NCBI RefSeq assembly: GCF_014649395.1
Contig: NZ_BMSY01000022.1
Location: forward strand, 1-64,000
DNA from: Streptomyces aureoverticillatus
GTDB taxonomy: Bacteria > Actinomycetota > Actinomycetes > Streptomycetales > Streptomycetaceae
DNA length: 64,000 bases
Direction of reading: 5' to 3'
Made by a program: the position numbers and the translations under genes. Positions 15,616-24,635 of the stretch are shown here, in pieces (the stretch's first letter is position 1; each line of letters begins with the position of its first letter). The notes beneath the pieces were generated by a model. The model ran no database searches. It worked only from the letters and a program-made list of their open reading frames with translations, and had not been told where the DNA came from.

Positions 15616-16520
15616 TGACCAAGCGCAGCACCACGCCGGACGGCCTTGTCATCGTCGACAAGCCGTCCGGCTTCACTTCGCACGACGTGGTCGCCAAGAT
15701 GCGGGGCATCGCGAAGACCCGCCGCGTCGGCCACGCCGGCACCCTCGACCCGATGGCGACGGGCGTCCTCGTGCTCGGCGTCGAGCGCGCCACGAAGCTG
15801 CTCGGCCATCTGGCGCTGACCGAGAAGGAGTATCTCGGCACGATCCGCCTCGGCCAGTCCACCCTCACGGACGACGCCGAGGGCGAGATCACGGCGTCCG
15901 CGGACGCCTCCGGCGTCAAGCGCGACGCCATCGACGCGGGCATTGCCGAGCTGTCCGGCGCGATCATGCAGGTCCCGTCGAAGGTCAGCGCGATCAAGAT
16001 CGACGGCAAGCGTTCGTACGCGCGGGCCCGCAAGGGCGAGGACTTCGAGATCCCCGCCCGCCCGGTGACGGTCTCGTCCTTCCAGGTGTACGACATCCGG
16101 GACGCGGTCGCCGAGGACGGCACCCCCGTCCTGGACCTGGTCGTGTCCGTCGTCTGCTCCTCGGGTACGTACATCCGCGCCCTGGCCCGCGACCTCGGGG
16201 CCGGCCTGGGCGTCGGCGGCCACCTCACGGCGCTGCGCCGCACCCGCGTCGGGCCCTACAAGCTGGACGCCGCGAAGACCCTCGACCAGCTCCAGGAGGA
16301 GCTGACGGTGATGCCCGTCGCCGAGGCGGCCGCCGCGGCCTTCCCGCGCTGGGACGTGGACGAGCGGCGGGCACGGCTGCTCGCCAATGGTGTGCGGATC
16401 GAGATGCCGGACGAGTACGCGGACTGCGGTCCCGTCGCCGTGTTCGGGCCCGGGGGCGAATTCCTGGTCCTGGCCGAGGAGTTGAAGGGCAAGGCCAAGA
16501 GCCTCGCCGTGTTCTCCTGA
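15615..16520 (+). CDS. truB: tRNA pseudouridine-55 synthase
   Basis: 301 residues from ATG 15615, whose A is the last base of the rbfA stop, so the pair is translationally coupled. TruB converts U55 in the T-loop of tRNAs to pseudouridine. The N-terminal KPSGFTSHDVV and the catalytic motif GHAGTLDPMATGVL are present, Asp45 being the nucleophile; VPSKVSAIKIDGKRSYARAR and GTYIRALARDLG follow as in the family. The C-terminal PUA-like part is the actinobacterial form (ANGVRIEMPDEYADCGPVAV). Intact. Confidence 0.97.
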   Translation: MTKRSTTPDGLVIVDKPSGFTSHDVVAKMRGIAKTRRVGHAGTLDPMATGVLVLGVERATKLLGHLALTEKEYLGTIRLGQSTLTDDAEGEITASADASGVKRDAIDAGIAELSGAIMQVPSKVSAIKIDGKRSYARARKGEDFEIPARPVTVSSFQVYDIRDAVAEDGTPVLDLVVSVVCSSGTYIRALARDLGAGLGVGGHLTALRRTRVGPYKLDAAKTLDQLQEELTVMPVAEAAAAAFPRWDVDERRARLLANGVRIEMPDEYADCGPVAVFGPGGEFLVLAEELKGKAKSLAVFS

Positions 16521-16587
16521 CGGCCGTGTTCTTCTGAGGCCCCGGCTCCGCGTGTCCCGACACCGGCTCCGGCCGTCCCCCTCTTGT

Positions 16588-16628
16588 TGTGGAGCGGCGC
16601 ACGATTGTCCGCTGTCCGCCGCTCCACA
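16588..16628 (+). terminator. Perfect 12-bp hairpin after truB
   Basis: tgtggagcggcg at 16588-16599 is exactly complementary in reverse to 16617-16628, with a 17-base loop. It lies 68 bases after the truB stop in a 287-base gap and is the best terminator candidate for the rbfA-truB unit. The rest of the gap shows no gene. Confidence 0.65.
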
Positions 16629-16807
16629 GTCCCCCCTGCGGTCCCCCCTCTGAAGGTGTATCCACCGTCACCCGCCGATTCACCCCTATGGGCAGGCGCT
16701 CGGAGTGAACCGAGGGAGCGGAAGGGGGCGCGTTCGGCTCGCGTTCTGTCCCGCTGATCATCTCCGGCCTACGGTCGAAGTACGGGGAGCGGCTGGGAGG
16801 TTCGAGC

Positions 16808-19800
16808 ATGGCGGGACGGGGCCCGCGGGCACGGGGCGGCGGGGAGCGGACCCGGGGACGGAGTGACCGGAGCCGGAGCTACCGGAGCGGCCACCGGAGC
16901 GATCTCCCGAGCGAGTGGACGGTGGGCCGGGACGCGTGGCGGGAGCCCGAGCGGTCGCTGGTGCGGATCTGCGACCTCGCCGGCCGCCCGCGCGGCCACG
17001 GCTTCGCCGCCGACGAGCACGGCACCGTGATCACCAGCCACGAGGCGGTCGACGGCCTCGCCCGGATAGTGCTGCACGCGCCGGGCGAGCGTACCTGCGT
17101 CGTGACCGACGAAGCCGTCACGGTGCTGCCGGAGTACGACCTCGCCCTCGTCCGCACCGAAGGCCTCGGCCTGCGCCCGCTGCCCGTGACCGTGCGCGAC
17201 ACCGTCGCCGTGGGGTCGTACGTACGCATCGCCACCGGAGCCTGGCGGCAGGCGCGGGTCCTCGACTCGGCCGCCGTGACGTACACCGCGACGGACCGCT
17301 TCCACCTCCTGGACGCCGCCATGGAGCTGGCCATCGGCACCGACGGCGCGGACGCGCTGCGCCTCGGCGGCGGTGCGGCGGGCGGGCCCGTCGTCGACGC
17401 CGGGTCCGGCGCCGTTCTCGCCGTCCTGGCCACCGCCCTGGAGGCCTCGCACCGCGCCGCCGGGTTCGCGGTGCCGCTGCGGGCCGCTGCCGCCGCCGAC
17501 CCCGGCGGGCCGCTCGCCGTCCTCCTCGCCCACAACGCGGCCACCGTGCCCGGCTACGGCCGCGATCTGAACCTGGCGGGCGCGCTGCACCTCACGGCCA
17601 CCTCGGTCGGCTCCGACGGCCCGCGTCCACCCCGCCCCGAACCCGTCGAACGGCCCGACACGGAACGGGAGTTCGCGCATTTCACCGCCGACGGACCGGC
17701 CCGCGTGCTCGGCCTCGTCGGCGACCCCGGCACCGGCCGCACCACGGAACTCGCCGCGCTCGCCGCACGCCGCGCCCGGGGCGCCGAACCCGCCCCCACC
17801 GTGTGGCTGCGCGGCGCCGACCTGCGGGACGCGGACACCTCCGTGGCCGACGCGGTGGGCCGCGCCCTGGAGCGGGCCGGACGCATCCTCGCCGCGTCGG
17901 ACGCGGCGGTGGGCGGCGACGACGGGCTCGGGGACATCTCGGCGGGCCGCGTCGCCCGGCTCGTGCGCGACGCGGGCCGGCCGCTGCTGCTCCTGCTCGA
18001 CGGCCCCGAGGAGATGCCGCCCGTGCTCGCGCACCGCCTCGCCGAGTGGAGCGCCGGTACGGCCGGCTGGCTGCGGGACACCGGGACGCGGCTGGTCGTG
18101 GCCTGCCGCGCGGAGTACTGGGAGCAGGCCGGAGCGCACTTTCCCAGGGATCTGCTGTACGCGCCGGGGCTCGGCGAGCGGCACGTGTCCGCTTTCGGCG
18201 GGCAGCATGCCTTTGGTTTCGGTGGGCGGCGCTCGTCCGGCTTCGGCGGGCAGCACGCTTCTGGTTTCGGCGAGCGGCATGTTTCCGGCCCCGGCGAGCG
18301 GCCCGGTGCGGGCGGGCGCGCGGAGTGGCCCGATGCGGGCGCGCGGGCGGAGTTGCCCGGCTGCCTGCGCCTCGGCGAGTTGCCGGAGCCGCAGGCGCGG
18401 CGGGCGCGGGCGCGGTTCGGCATCGAGGACGGCGTCCTCGCCGACACCGACGCCCGCCACCCGCTGACGCTGCGCCTGCTCGCGGAGGTGGCCGCGGCCC
18501 TGCCGGACGCCCCCGCCGGGCAGCCCACCCGCGAGGACGTGTTCGCCGCCTACCTCGACCTGCTCGCCCTGCGCGTCGCCGTCCGCCTCGCCGCCGACAG
18601 CGGGTTGCGGGGCGCGGCCGTGCGGCGGCTCGCGGCGAAGGTGTCCGGGCAGGTGCACGAGGCGGCCCGGCGGTGTCTCGGCCCCGGCCAGGGCCAGCTC
18701 GACCGGGCCTCCTTCGAGGAGGTGTTCCCGTGGGGCGCCCTGCCGGGCAAGGGGTTCGACGGCTGCACCGGATGGGCGTCCGCGGTCCTCGCCGAGGGCC
18801 TCCTCGTCCCGGCCGGCACGGGCTACCGCTTCGCCCACGAGGAGGTCGCCGACTGGCTCCAGGGCCTCCACCTGGACGTGGACGCCGCGCTGACATCCCT
18901 GGTCCTCCGATACGCCGACCAGCACACGGGCAAGCCCGCGCCCCGGTCCCTGCCGGTCCCACGCCACCGCGTCGGCCCGGTGCTCCAGGCGCTGCTCCAG
19001 TTGGAGCGGCAGCGGGGGGCGGGTGAACTCGCGGTGCGGCTGGGGGAGTTGGCGGGGGCTTTGGGCGTGTTGGGCGGCCCGGAGGAGTACGGGATGGAGG
19101 AGCGCGGGGCGGGGGAGCGTGGGGCGGGGGCGGACGGGACGGACGCGGACGGCTTGGGGGCGGACGGCTGGGGCGGTGCGTTGGGCGGGGTCGGTGGCGG
19201 CCGGGAGACGGGCGGTGCGGGGGCGGGGGAGTGCGGGCGTGCCCCGGGGGGTGCCGGGGTGTCGCCGGGCAGGGTGTACGGCGCCTCGGGCGGGGGCGGG
19301 GTCGGGCGGGAAGCGCCGGGCTGCGACCCGGGGGGCGGTGGCCCGGAGCGGGGCGATCCGGCGGGCGGTGGCCTGCTGGGCGGCCATCCGGAGGGCGGTG
19401 AACCGGGGCTGAGCGAGTCGGGTGACGGCTCGGGTGGGGCCGGTGCCGGGGTCGGCACCGGCGGGCCGGGGCATGCCGGGGTGTGGTCGGGTGGCGTGGG
19501 TGGCCCGTCCGAAGAGGGCGGGGTCGCAGGTGGCCGGTTCGAAGGCGGCGAATCCGTGGGCGGTGGGTCTGGAGGTGGCCGGTCCGCAGGCGGTGGGTCC
19601 GAAAGGGGAGGACCCGAAGGCGGTGGGGCCGGAGGTGGCTGGTCCGCAGGTGGCTGGTCCGTAGGCGGCCGGTCCGAAGGTGGAGGGTGCGGAGATGGCG
19701 GGGCCGCAGGTGGCCGGTCCCAAGGCGGCGAGGCCGGACGTGGAGGGTTCGGAGGCCGTGAGTCCGGGTCCGGTGCGGCTGGGGATGCCCGGTGGTGGGG

Positions 19801-21196
19801 GCGGCATTTGTTGCGGGAGGTGCTGCTTCGCGTGCGGGATGCCACGCCGTACGTCGACGTGCTTCAACAGGTCGCCGCCCAGGGGCAGTTTGGGCCCGAC
19901 TTCTGGCTGGCGCTGCGGCTGCCGGAGGCCGCGCGGTTCGAGCTGCTGCGGGCCGTCGTGGTGCACGACGGCCCGCCCGGCACCGGGCGCCGCTGCCTGG
20001 ACGCCGTCGCGGAGCGGCTCGCCGCCGACCCCGCCGCCGTACAGCACCACCTCACCCGCTGGTTCGCCGACGAGCGGCCGCTGCGCGCCGCCCCCGAGGC
20101 GACCGTCGCCTCCGCCGCCCAGGCCCTCCTCCACACCCACCGGCACCGTGCCGTGGACGACCTCACCGAAGCCCTCGTCGACTGCGCCCACCCGCGCGCC
20201 GACGAACTGCTCGGCGCGCTCGCCGAGGACGAGCCGTCCGCGCTCTGCCGCGCCGTCGACCGCTGGGCCCACGACGCCCGCCCCGCCCGCCGCGTCGCCG
20301 CCGCCGCGCACGCTCCGCGCGCCGCCCGGCACGCCACCGGCGACGCCGACCGCGAACTCCTGCGGTACGCGGCCGAGGCCCTGCTCGCCCGCCCCGCCGA
20401 CGACGCCCTGCACGGCAACGCCCTCGCCCTCCTCGTACGCGACCCCCGCACCCGCGCCCGCCACCTCACCCGCGCCCTGGAACACTTCGCGGCCGGCGAC
20501 CCCGGCCTGCCCGCGAGCGCCCTCGCCGCCGCCCTGACCACCCACCCCGAAACGGTGCTCGCCGCCTTCCGCTCCCGGCTGCGCACCCGGAGCACCGGCA
20601 CCGCCGAGGTCCTGCGCGCCCTCCCCGACGTGCCGACGCCCGACCTCGTGCAGCGCGTGGCGGAACTCGTACAGGACCGGGCCGAGCAGTGCCCGCGCGC
20701 CGCGGCGGACGCGGCGGCCTACACGGATCTGCGCCTGGAACAGGGCCCGAGCGTGCGCGCCCAGCTGTTCCCCCTCGTCGCGCGGCTGCTGCGGAGCCGC
20801 AGCGCGGACGTGCGGGCCGCGCTCGCGCCCGTGCTCGCCGCGCCCGGCACCCCCGTGTCCCGGCCGCTGCGGACCGAGCTGCTCGACCTGCTGCTCGCGG
20901 CCGAGCACGACCCCGCCGTCTTCGAGGCCGTGCTGCGCGCGGTCGGCGGTCGGGGCGCCGGCGCCGAGCGCGACCGGGAGCTGGTGCGCCGCACCGCGCT
21001 GCTGCTCGGCCGCACCCCGGAGGGCGCGAGCCGCTTCGACCGCGCCCTGGTCGACCTGGCGCGCCGCACACCCGGCTTCGCCGCCCGCCTGACCGGCTGG
21101 CTCCGCGAGGCCCCGCAGGACTGGGCCGCGCTCGTCGGACCGAGCGCCCGCCGCACCATCGAGCAGCTGACCGGGGCCGTGCCCGTGTCGGCGTGA
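16808..21196 (+). CDS. Large protein with degenerate trypsin-like domain fused to a P-loop NTPase and a helical repeat region
   Basis: 1,462 residues from ATG 16808, with gggagg eight bases upstream. Residues about 35-230 follow a trypsin-like fold (GHGFAADEHGTVITSHEAV; EYDLALVRTEG; GGAAGGPVVDAGSGAVLAV), but the serine motif G-D-S-G-G-P reads G-A-A-G-G-P, with Ala191 at the nucleophile, and the histidine is displaced by one. Residues about 295-600 are a STAND/AAA-like NTPase: GDPGTGRT at 305-312 has Arg311 in place of the Walker A lysine, and LLLLLDGPEE is the Walker B region. Residues about 985-1462 are helical, HEAT-like Ala/Arg/Leu repeats. Two low-complexity inserts (18170-18320 and 19080-19775) are Gly/Ser-rich. 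The architecture recalls signalling or defence STAND proteins with a protease-like head; the function is unknown. It sits alone between truB and ribF. Confidence 0.75.
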   Translation: MAGRGPRARGGGERTRGRSDRSRSYRSGHRSDLPSEWTVGRDAWREPERSLVRICDLAGRPRGHGFAADEHGTVITSHEAVDGLARIVLHAPGERTCVVTDEAVTVLPEYDLALVRTEGLGLRPLPVTVRDTVAVGSYVRIATGAWRQARVLDSAAVTYTATDRFHLLDAAMELAIGTDGADALRLGGGAAGGPVVDAGSGAVLAVLATALEASHRAAGFAVPLRAAAAADPGGPLAVLLAHNAATVPGYGRDLNLAGALHLTATSVGSDGPRPPRPEPVERPDTEREFAHFTADGPARVLGLVGDPGTGRTTELAALAARRARGAEPAPTVWLRGADLRDADTSVADAVGRALERAGRILAASDAAVGGDDGLGDISAGRVARLVRDAGRPLLLLLDGPEEMPPVLAHRLAEWSAGTAGWLRDTGTRLVVACRAEYWEQAGAHFPRDLLYAPGLGERHVSAFGGQHAFGFGGRRSSGFGGQHASGFGERHVSGPGERPGAGGRAEWPDAGARAELPGCLRLGELPEPQARRARARFGIEDGVLADTDARHPLTLRLLAEVAAALPDAPAGQPTREDVFAAYLDLLALRVAVRLAADSGLRGAAVRRLAAKVSGQVHEAARRCLGPGQGQLDRASFEEVFPWGALPGKGFDGCTGWASAVLAEGLLVPAGTGYRFAHEEVADWLQGLHLDVDAALTSLVLRYADQHTGKPAPRSLPVPRHRVGPVLQALLQLERQRGAGELAVRLGELAGALGVLGGPEEYGMEERGAGERGAGADGTDADGLGADGWGGALGGVGGGRETGGAGAGECGRAPGGAGVSPGRVYGASGGGGVGREAPGCDPGGGGPERGDPAGGGLLGGHPEGGEPGLSESGDGSGGAGAGVGTGGPGHAGVWSGGVGGPSEEGGVAGGRFEGGESVGGGSGGGRSAGGGSERGGPEGGGAGGGWSAGGWSVGGRSEGGGCGDGGAAGGRSQGGEAGRGGFGGRESGSGAAGDARWWGRHLLREVLLRVRDATPYVDVLQQVAAQGQFGPDFWLALRLPEAARFELLRAVVVHDGPPGTGRRCLDAVAERLAADPAAVQHHLTRWFADERPLRAAPEATVASAAQALLHTHRHRAVDDLTEALVDCAHPRADELLGALAEDEPSALCRAVDRWAHDARPARRVAAAAHAPRAARHATGDADRELLRYAAEALLARPADDALHGNALALLVRDPRTRARHLTRALEHFAAGDPGLPASALAAALTTHPETVLAAFRSRLRTRSTGTAEVLRALPDVPTPDLVQRVAELVQDRAEQCPRAAADAAAYTDLRLEQGPSVRAQLFPLVARLLRSRSADVRAALAPVLAAPGTPVSRPLRTELLDLLLAAEHDPAVFEAVLRAVGGRGAGAERDRELVRRTALLLGRTPEGASRFDRALVDLARRTPGFAARLTGWLREAPQDWAALVGPSARRTIEQLTGAVPVSA

Positions 21197-21327
21197 GCTC
21201 CGCCACCCCGGCCGATGCGGGCGACAAACTGTCGGCATGGCAGTCTTAGACCTGCGCGATCGGCAAGGGAACGTACAGACGTACGGGCGTACGGATACAT
21301 ACACGGGTTCGGCGAGGAGCGAAGACA

Positions 21328-22281
21328 GTGCAGCGCTGGCGTGGCTTGGAGGACATTCCCCAGGACTGGGGGCGCAGCGTCGTCACCATTGGTTCCTACG
21401 ACGGCGTGCACCGCGGTCACCAGCTCATCATCGGCCGCGCGGTGGCCCGCGCCCGCGAGCTCGGCGTGCCCGCCGTGGTCGTCACCTTCGACCCGCACCC
21501 CAGCGAGGTCGTGCGGCCCGGCAGTCACCCGCCGCTGCTCGCCCCGCACCACCGGCGCGCCGAACTGATGGCGGACCTCGGCGTGGACGCTGTCCTCATC
21601 CTGCCCTTCACGACCGAGTTCTCGAAGCTGTCGCCCGCCGATTTCGTGGTCAAGGTCCTGGTCGACAAGCTGCACGCCAAGGCGGTCGTCGAAGGCCCCA
21701 ACTTCCGCTTCGGGCACCGCGCCGCGGGCAACGTCGAGGTCCTCACCGACCTCGGCCGGACGTACGACTACGAGGTCGAGGTCATCGACCTCTACGTGAG
21801 CGGCACCGCGGGCGGCGGCCAGCCCTTCTCGTCCACGCTCACCCGCCGCCTCATCGCCGAGGGCGACGTCGCCGGCGCCCACGAGATCCTGGGCCGCCCG
21901 CACCGCGTGGAGGGCGTCGTCGTCCGCGGTGCCCAGCGCGGCCGCGAGCTGGGCTTCCCCACGGCCAACGTGGAGACCCTGCCGCACACCGCGATCCCCG
22001 CCGACGGCGTCTACGCCGGCTGGCTGCACGCGCAGGGCGAGGCGATGCCCGCGGCGATCTCCGTCGGCACGAACCCCCAGTTCGACGGCACCGAGCGCAC
22101 CGTCGAGGCCTACGCGATCGACCGCGTCGGCCTCGACCTGTACGGCCTGCACGTCGCCGTGGACTTCCTCGCCTTCGTCCGCGGCCAGGCGAAGTTCGAC
22201 TCGATCGACGAGCTTCTGGTCGCCATCGGCGACGATGTGAAGCAGTCGCGGGCCCTCGTCGAGGCGGCCGACAGCCGGTGA
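21328..22281 (+). CDS. ribF: Bifunctional riboflavin kinase / FAD synthetase
   Basis: 317 residues from GTG 21328, with gaggagcga upstream. RibF phosphorylates riboflavin to FMN and adenylates FMN to FAD in the cytoplasm. The N-terminal nucleotidyltransferase domain shows TIGSYDGVHRGHQLIIG (the H-x-G-H class motif), VVTFDPHPSEVVRPG and VEGPNFRFGHRAAGN. The C-terminal flavokinase domain has GRPHRVEGVVVRGAQRGREL, then GFPTANVE and the FDG-containing run NPQFDGTERTVEAYAID. Length and motifs are normal. Separated from truB here by the large NTPase gene. Confidence 0.97.
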   Translation: MQRWRGLEDIPQDWGRSVVTIGSYDGVHRGHQLIIGRAVARARELGVPAVVVTFDPHPSEVVRPGSHPPLLAPHHRRAELMADLGVDAVLILPFTTEFSKLSPADFVVKVLVDKLHAKAVVEGPNFRFGHRAAGNVEVLTDLGRTYDYEVEVIDLYVSGTAGGGQPFSSTLTRRLIAEGDVAGAHEILGRPHRVEGVVVRGAQRGRELGFPTANVETLPHTAIPADGVYAGWLHAQGEAMPAAISVGTNPQFDGTERTVEAYAIDRVGLDLYGLHVAVDFLAFVRGQAKFDSIDELLVAIGDDVKQSRALVEAADSR

Positions 22282-22303
22282 TATCGAGCCTGTCGAGGGG
22301 GTA

Positions 22304-22329
22304 CCCCCTGCTCTTCAAGAGCTTGGGGG
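22304..22329. terminator. Hairpin between convergent ribF and oppF, next to a partial dispersed repeat
   Basis: ccccctgctctt pairs with aagagcttggggg around a small loop, with one bulged base. It is followed by gattgaggacgagcccgaag, a partial match to the core seen at 6295-6318 and 14602-14615. The site separates ribF (+) from oppF (-) and can serve both. Confidence 0.65.
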
Positions 22330-22378
22330 AGATTGAGGACGAGCCCGAAGGGCGATCAGCGGCGCGCCGACTGCAAGG

Positions 22379-23398
22379 TCAGCTTCGAACCGCCGCCCAG
22401 TGGCACGCGACCTGCGTGCCTCCGGCGCCGGACAGCACCGGCAAGTCCGTCGTACGGCAATCCCGCGCCACCCCGGCGCGCTCCGCCTCGCCGCTCGCGA
22501 GGATCTGACAGCGCGCGTGGAACCGGCACCCGGACGGCACCCGGGACGGGTCCGGCGGCTCCCCGGTGAGCACCACCGGCTCCCCCGGCGCCTCGGGCAG
22601 GACGGACAACAGCGCCTGGGTGTACGGGTGTTGAGGCGCCGTCAGGACGTCCTCGACCGCACCGGTCTCCACGATGCGGCCCAGGTACATGACGGCCACG
22701 CGGTCCGCGATGTTCCAGGCGAGCCCCAGGTCATGGGTCACCACCAGCGCGGACAGGCCGAGTTCCTCGCGCAGCCGCAGCAGCAGCGCGAGGATCTCGC
22801 CGCGCACGGACGCGTCCAGGGAGGCCACGGGTTCGTCGGCGACGATCAGCTCCGGCTCCAGGACCAGCGCGCCCGCGATCACGACCCGCTGGCGCTGCCC
22901 GCCGGACAGCTCGTGCGGGTAGCGCAGGAAGAACCGCTCCGGCGGCCGCAGCCCGGCCCGTGACAGCGCCTCGCCGACGGCAGCCCGCTCGTCGCCCCCG
23001 TACCCGTGGATGCGCAGCCCCTCGGCCACGGCCTCGTACACCGTGTGCCGGGGGTTGAGCGAGCCGCTCGGATCCTGGAGCACGAGCTGGACGCGCTTGC
23101 GGTACGCCTTCAGGGCGCGGCTGCGGTAGCTCAGCGGTTCGCCGTCGAAGGCGATCCGGCCGGAGGTGGGCGCGACGAGCCCGAGCAGGGAGCGCGCGAG
23201 CGTGGTCTTGCCGCAGCCGGACTCGCCGACGAGCGCGACGATCTCGCCGCGCCGGATGTCGAGGTCCACGCCGTCCACCGCGCGCGCCGGGTCGGCGCCC
23301 CGGCGCCCGGGGAAGGTGATGTGCAGGTCGGAGGCCGTGAGCAGCGGTGCGGAAGCCGCTGCCCGCGCCGCCGGTTCGAGGGTCGTCTCGGTGGTCAT
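22379..23398 (-). CDS. oppF: ABC transporter ATP-binding protein, OppF type
   Basis: 339 residues from ATG 23398, with gaggag six bases upstream. One of two ATPases of an oligopeptide/dipeptide-class importer. Walker A is GESGCGKTTLARS, the Q-loop is VLQDPSGSLNPRHTV, the ABC signature is LSGGQRQRV, Walker B is LIVADEPVASLDAS and the switch histidine is in VVTHDLG. The C-terminal extension typical of Opp/Dpp ATPases is present, with cysteines in SGCRFHARCQI and a later cysteine. A 187-base spacer separates it from oppD; that spacer is GC-rich, with loosely repeated gtacgcgg pieces and no gene. The other four genes are tightly packed, so oppF may have partly separate expression. Confidence 0.93.
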   Translation of the reverse strand: MTTETTLEPAARAAASAPLLTASDLHITFPGRRGADPARAVDGVDLDIRRGEIVALVGESGCGKTTLARSLLGLVAPTSGRIAFDGEPLSYRSRALKAYRKRVQLVLQDPSGSLNPRHTVYEAVAEGLRIHGYGGDERAAVGEALSRAGLRPPERFFLRYPHELSGGQRQRVVIAGALVLEPELIVADEPVASLDASVRGEILALLLRLREELGLSALVVTHDLGLAWNIADRVAVMYLGRIVETGAVEDVLTAPQHPYTQALLSVLPEAPGEPVVLTGEPPDPSRVPSGCRFHARCQILASGEAERAGVARDCRTTDLPVLSGAGGTQVACHWAAVRS

Positions 23399-23585
23399 GC
23401 GCTTCTCCTCGGGGCCGGGGGAGCGGGTCGGCGGATCACGGTGTACGCCGGGTGGTGCGCGGCGCGGGCCGGGCGCCGGACGGCGTACGCGGGGCACGCG
23501 AAGGCGCGCGCAGCCGTACGCGGCCGTGGCCGCGGCCCGGTGCCGGGCGCACCGCGCCGACCCGCACGCGGCGGCCGGGCGCCCG

Positions 23586-24635
23586 TCACGGCGCGCCCTC
23601 CACCGCGGGACGCGCGGATGCCGACGGCTCCGGCACCTGCGCGCCCACATGCACGCACGCCGCCCGGTGCACCGGCCCCGCCGTCCGCAGCGACTGGTCC
23701 TCCGTCGCGCAGACGTCGAGGGCCACCGGACAGCGCGGGTGGAACGTGCAGCCGGACGGCAGCGCCGACGGGTCCGGCGGATCGCCGGGCAGCCCGCGCG
23801 GCGCGAACCGCGAGGACGGGTCCCCGATGCGCGGGAACGCCGCCGACAGGGCCTTGCCGTACGGGTGCTGCGCCCGCTCGTACACGTCCTGCGCGGGCCC
23901 CTCCTCGACGACCCGGCCCGCGTACATCACCGCGAGCCGGTCGCAGGTGTCGGACAGGACCGCCAGGTCGTGGCTGATCATGATCAGACCCAGGTCCTGC
24001 TCGGCCACGAGCTGCTCGATGAGGCGCAGGATCTGCGCCTGGATCATGACGTCGAGCGCGGTCGTCGGCTCGTCGGCGATGATCAGGCGCGGATCGCAGG
24101 CGAGGGCCATCGCGATCATCACGCGCTGCCGCTGCCCGCCGGACAGCTCGTGCGGATAGGCGTCGGCGCGGGCGCCCGGCAGACCCACGTGTTCGAGCAG
24201 TTCACGGGCCTTCTTCTTGGCGCCCGCGGGGGTCGCCTTCTTGTGCAGCAGGATGGGCTCGGCGATCTGGTCGCCGATGCGGTGCACCGCGTTCAGGGAG
24301 TGCATCGCGCCCTGGAACACGATGGACGCGCCCGCCCAGCGCACCGCGCGCACCCGGCCCCACTTCATGGCGAGCACGTCCTCGCCGTCAAGCAGGATCT
24401 CGCCGGTCACCTTCGTCCCCGCGGGCAGCAGCCGCAGCAGCGCGAGGGCCAGCGTGGACTTCCCGCAGCCCGACTCGCCGGCCACGCCGAGCTTCTGCCC
24501 GGCGTCCACGGCGAGGTCGACACCGCGGACGGCGGCGGCCCCGGAGGCGTACGTCACGTGGAGGTTCCGTACGTCGAGCAGGCGCCCCGCGGCCTCGGGC
24601 GCGGCGGCGGTCGTCACGGTCGTCTCGGTGGTCAA
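23586..24635 (-). CDS. oppD: ABC transporter ATP-binding protein, OppD type
   Basis: 349 residues if started at TTG 24635, which overlaps the oppC stop (TTGA) and has gggag at a proper distance. The frame continues upstream, but that region is the oppC gene read in another phase. Walker A GESGCGKSTLALALLRLL, Q-loop FQGAMHSLNAV, signature LSGGQRQRVMIAMAL, Walker B LIIADEPTTALDV and SHDLAVLSDTCDRLAVMYAG are all intact. The C-terminal Cys-containing segment (SGCTFHPRCPVALDVC) is that of Opp-class ATPases. It should pair with OppF as the heterodimeric motor on the cytoplasmic face. Confidence 0.93.
   Translation of the reverse strand: MTTETTVTTAAAPEAAGRLLDVRNLHVTYASGAAAVRGVDLAVDAGQKLGVAGESGCGKSTLALALLRLLPAGTKVTGEILLDGEDVLAMKWGRVRAVRWAGASIVFQGAMHSLNAVHRIGDQIAEPILLHKKATPAGAKKKARELLEHVGLPGARADAYPHELSGGQRQRVMIAMALACDPRLIIADEPTTALDVMIQAQILRLIEQLVAEQDLGLIMISHDLAVLSDTCDRLAVMYAGRVVEEGPAQDVYERAQHPYGKALSAAFPRIGDPSSRFAPRGLPGDPPDPSALPSGCTFHPRCPVALDVCATEDQSLRTAGPVHRAACVHVGAQVPEPSASARPAVEGAP

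Noticed and set aside
16769..21304. 1,511-codon minus-strand frame opposite the large NTPase gene
   Set aside because: Mirror of the plus-strand gene, which has a ribosome site and recognisable domains. The antisense reading shows Gly/Ala/Val/Arg-rich sequence without fold signatures.
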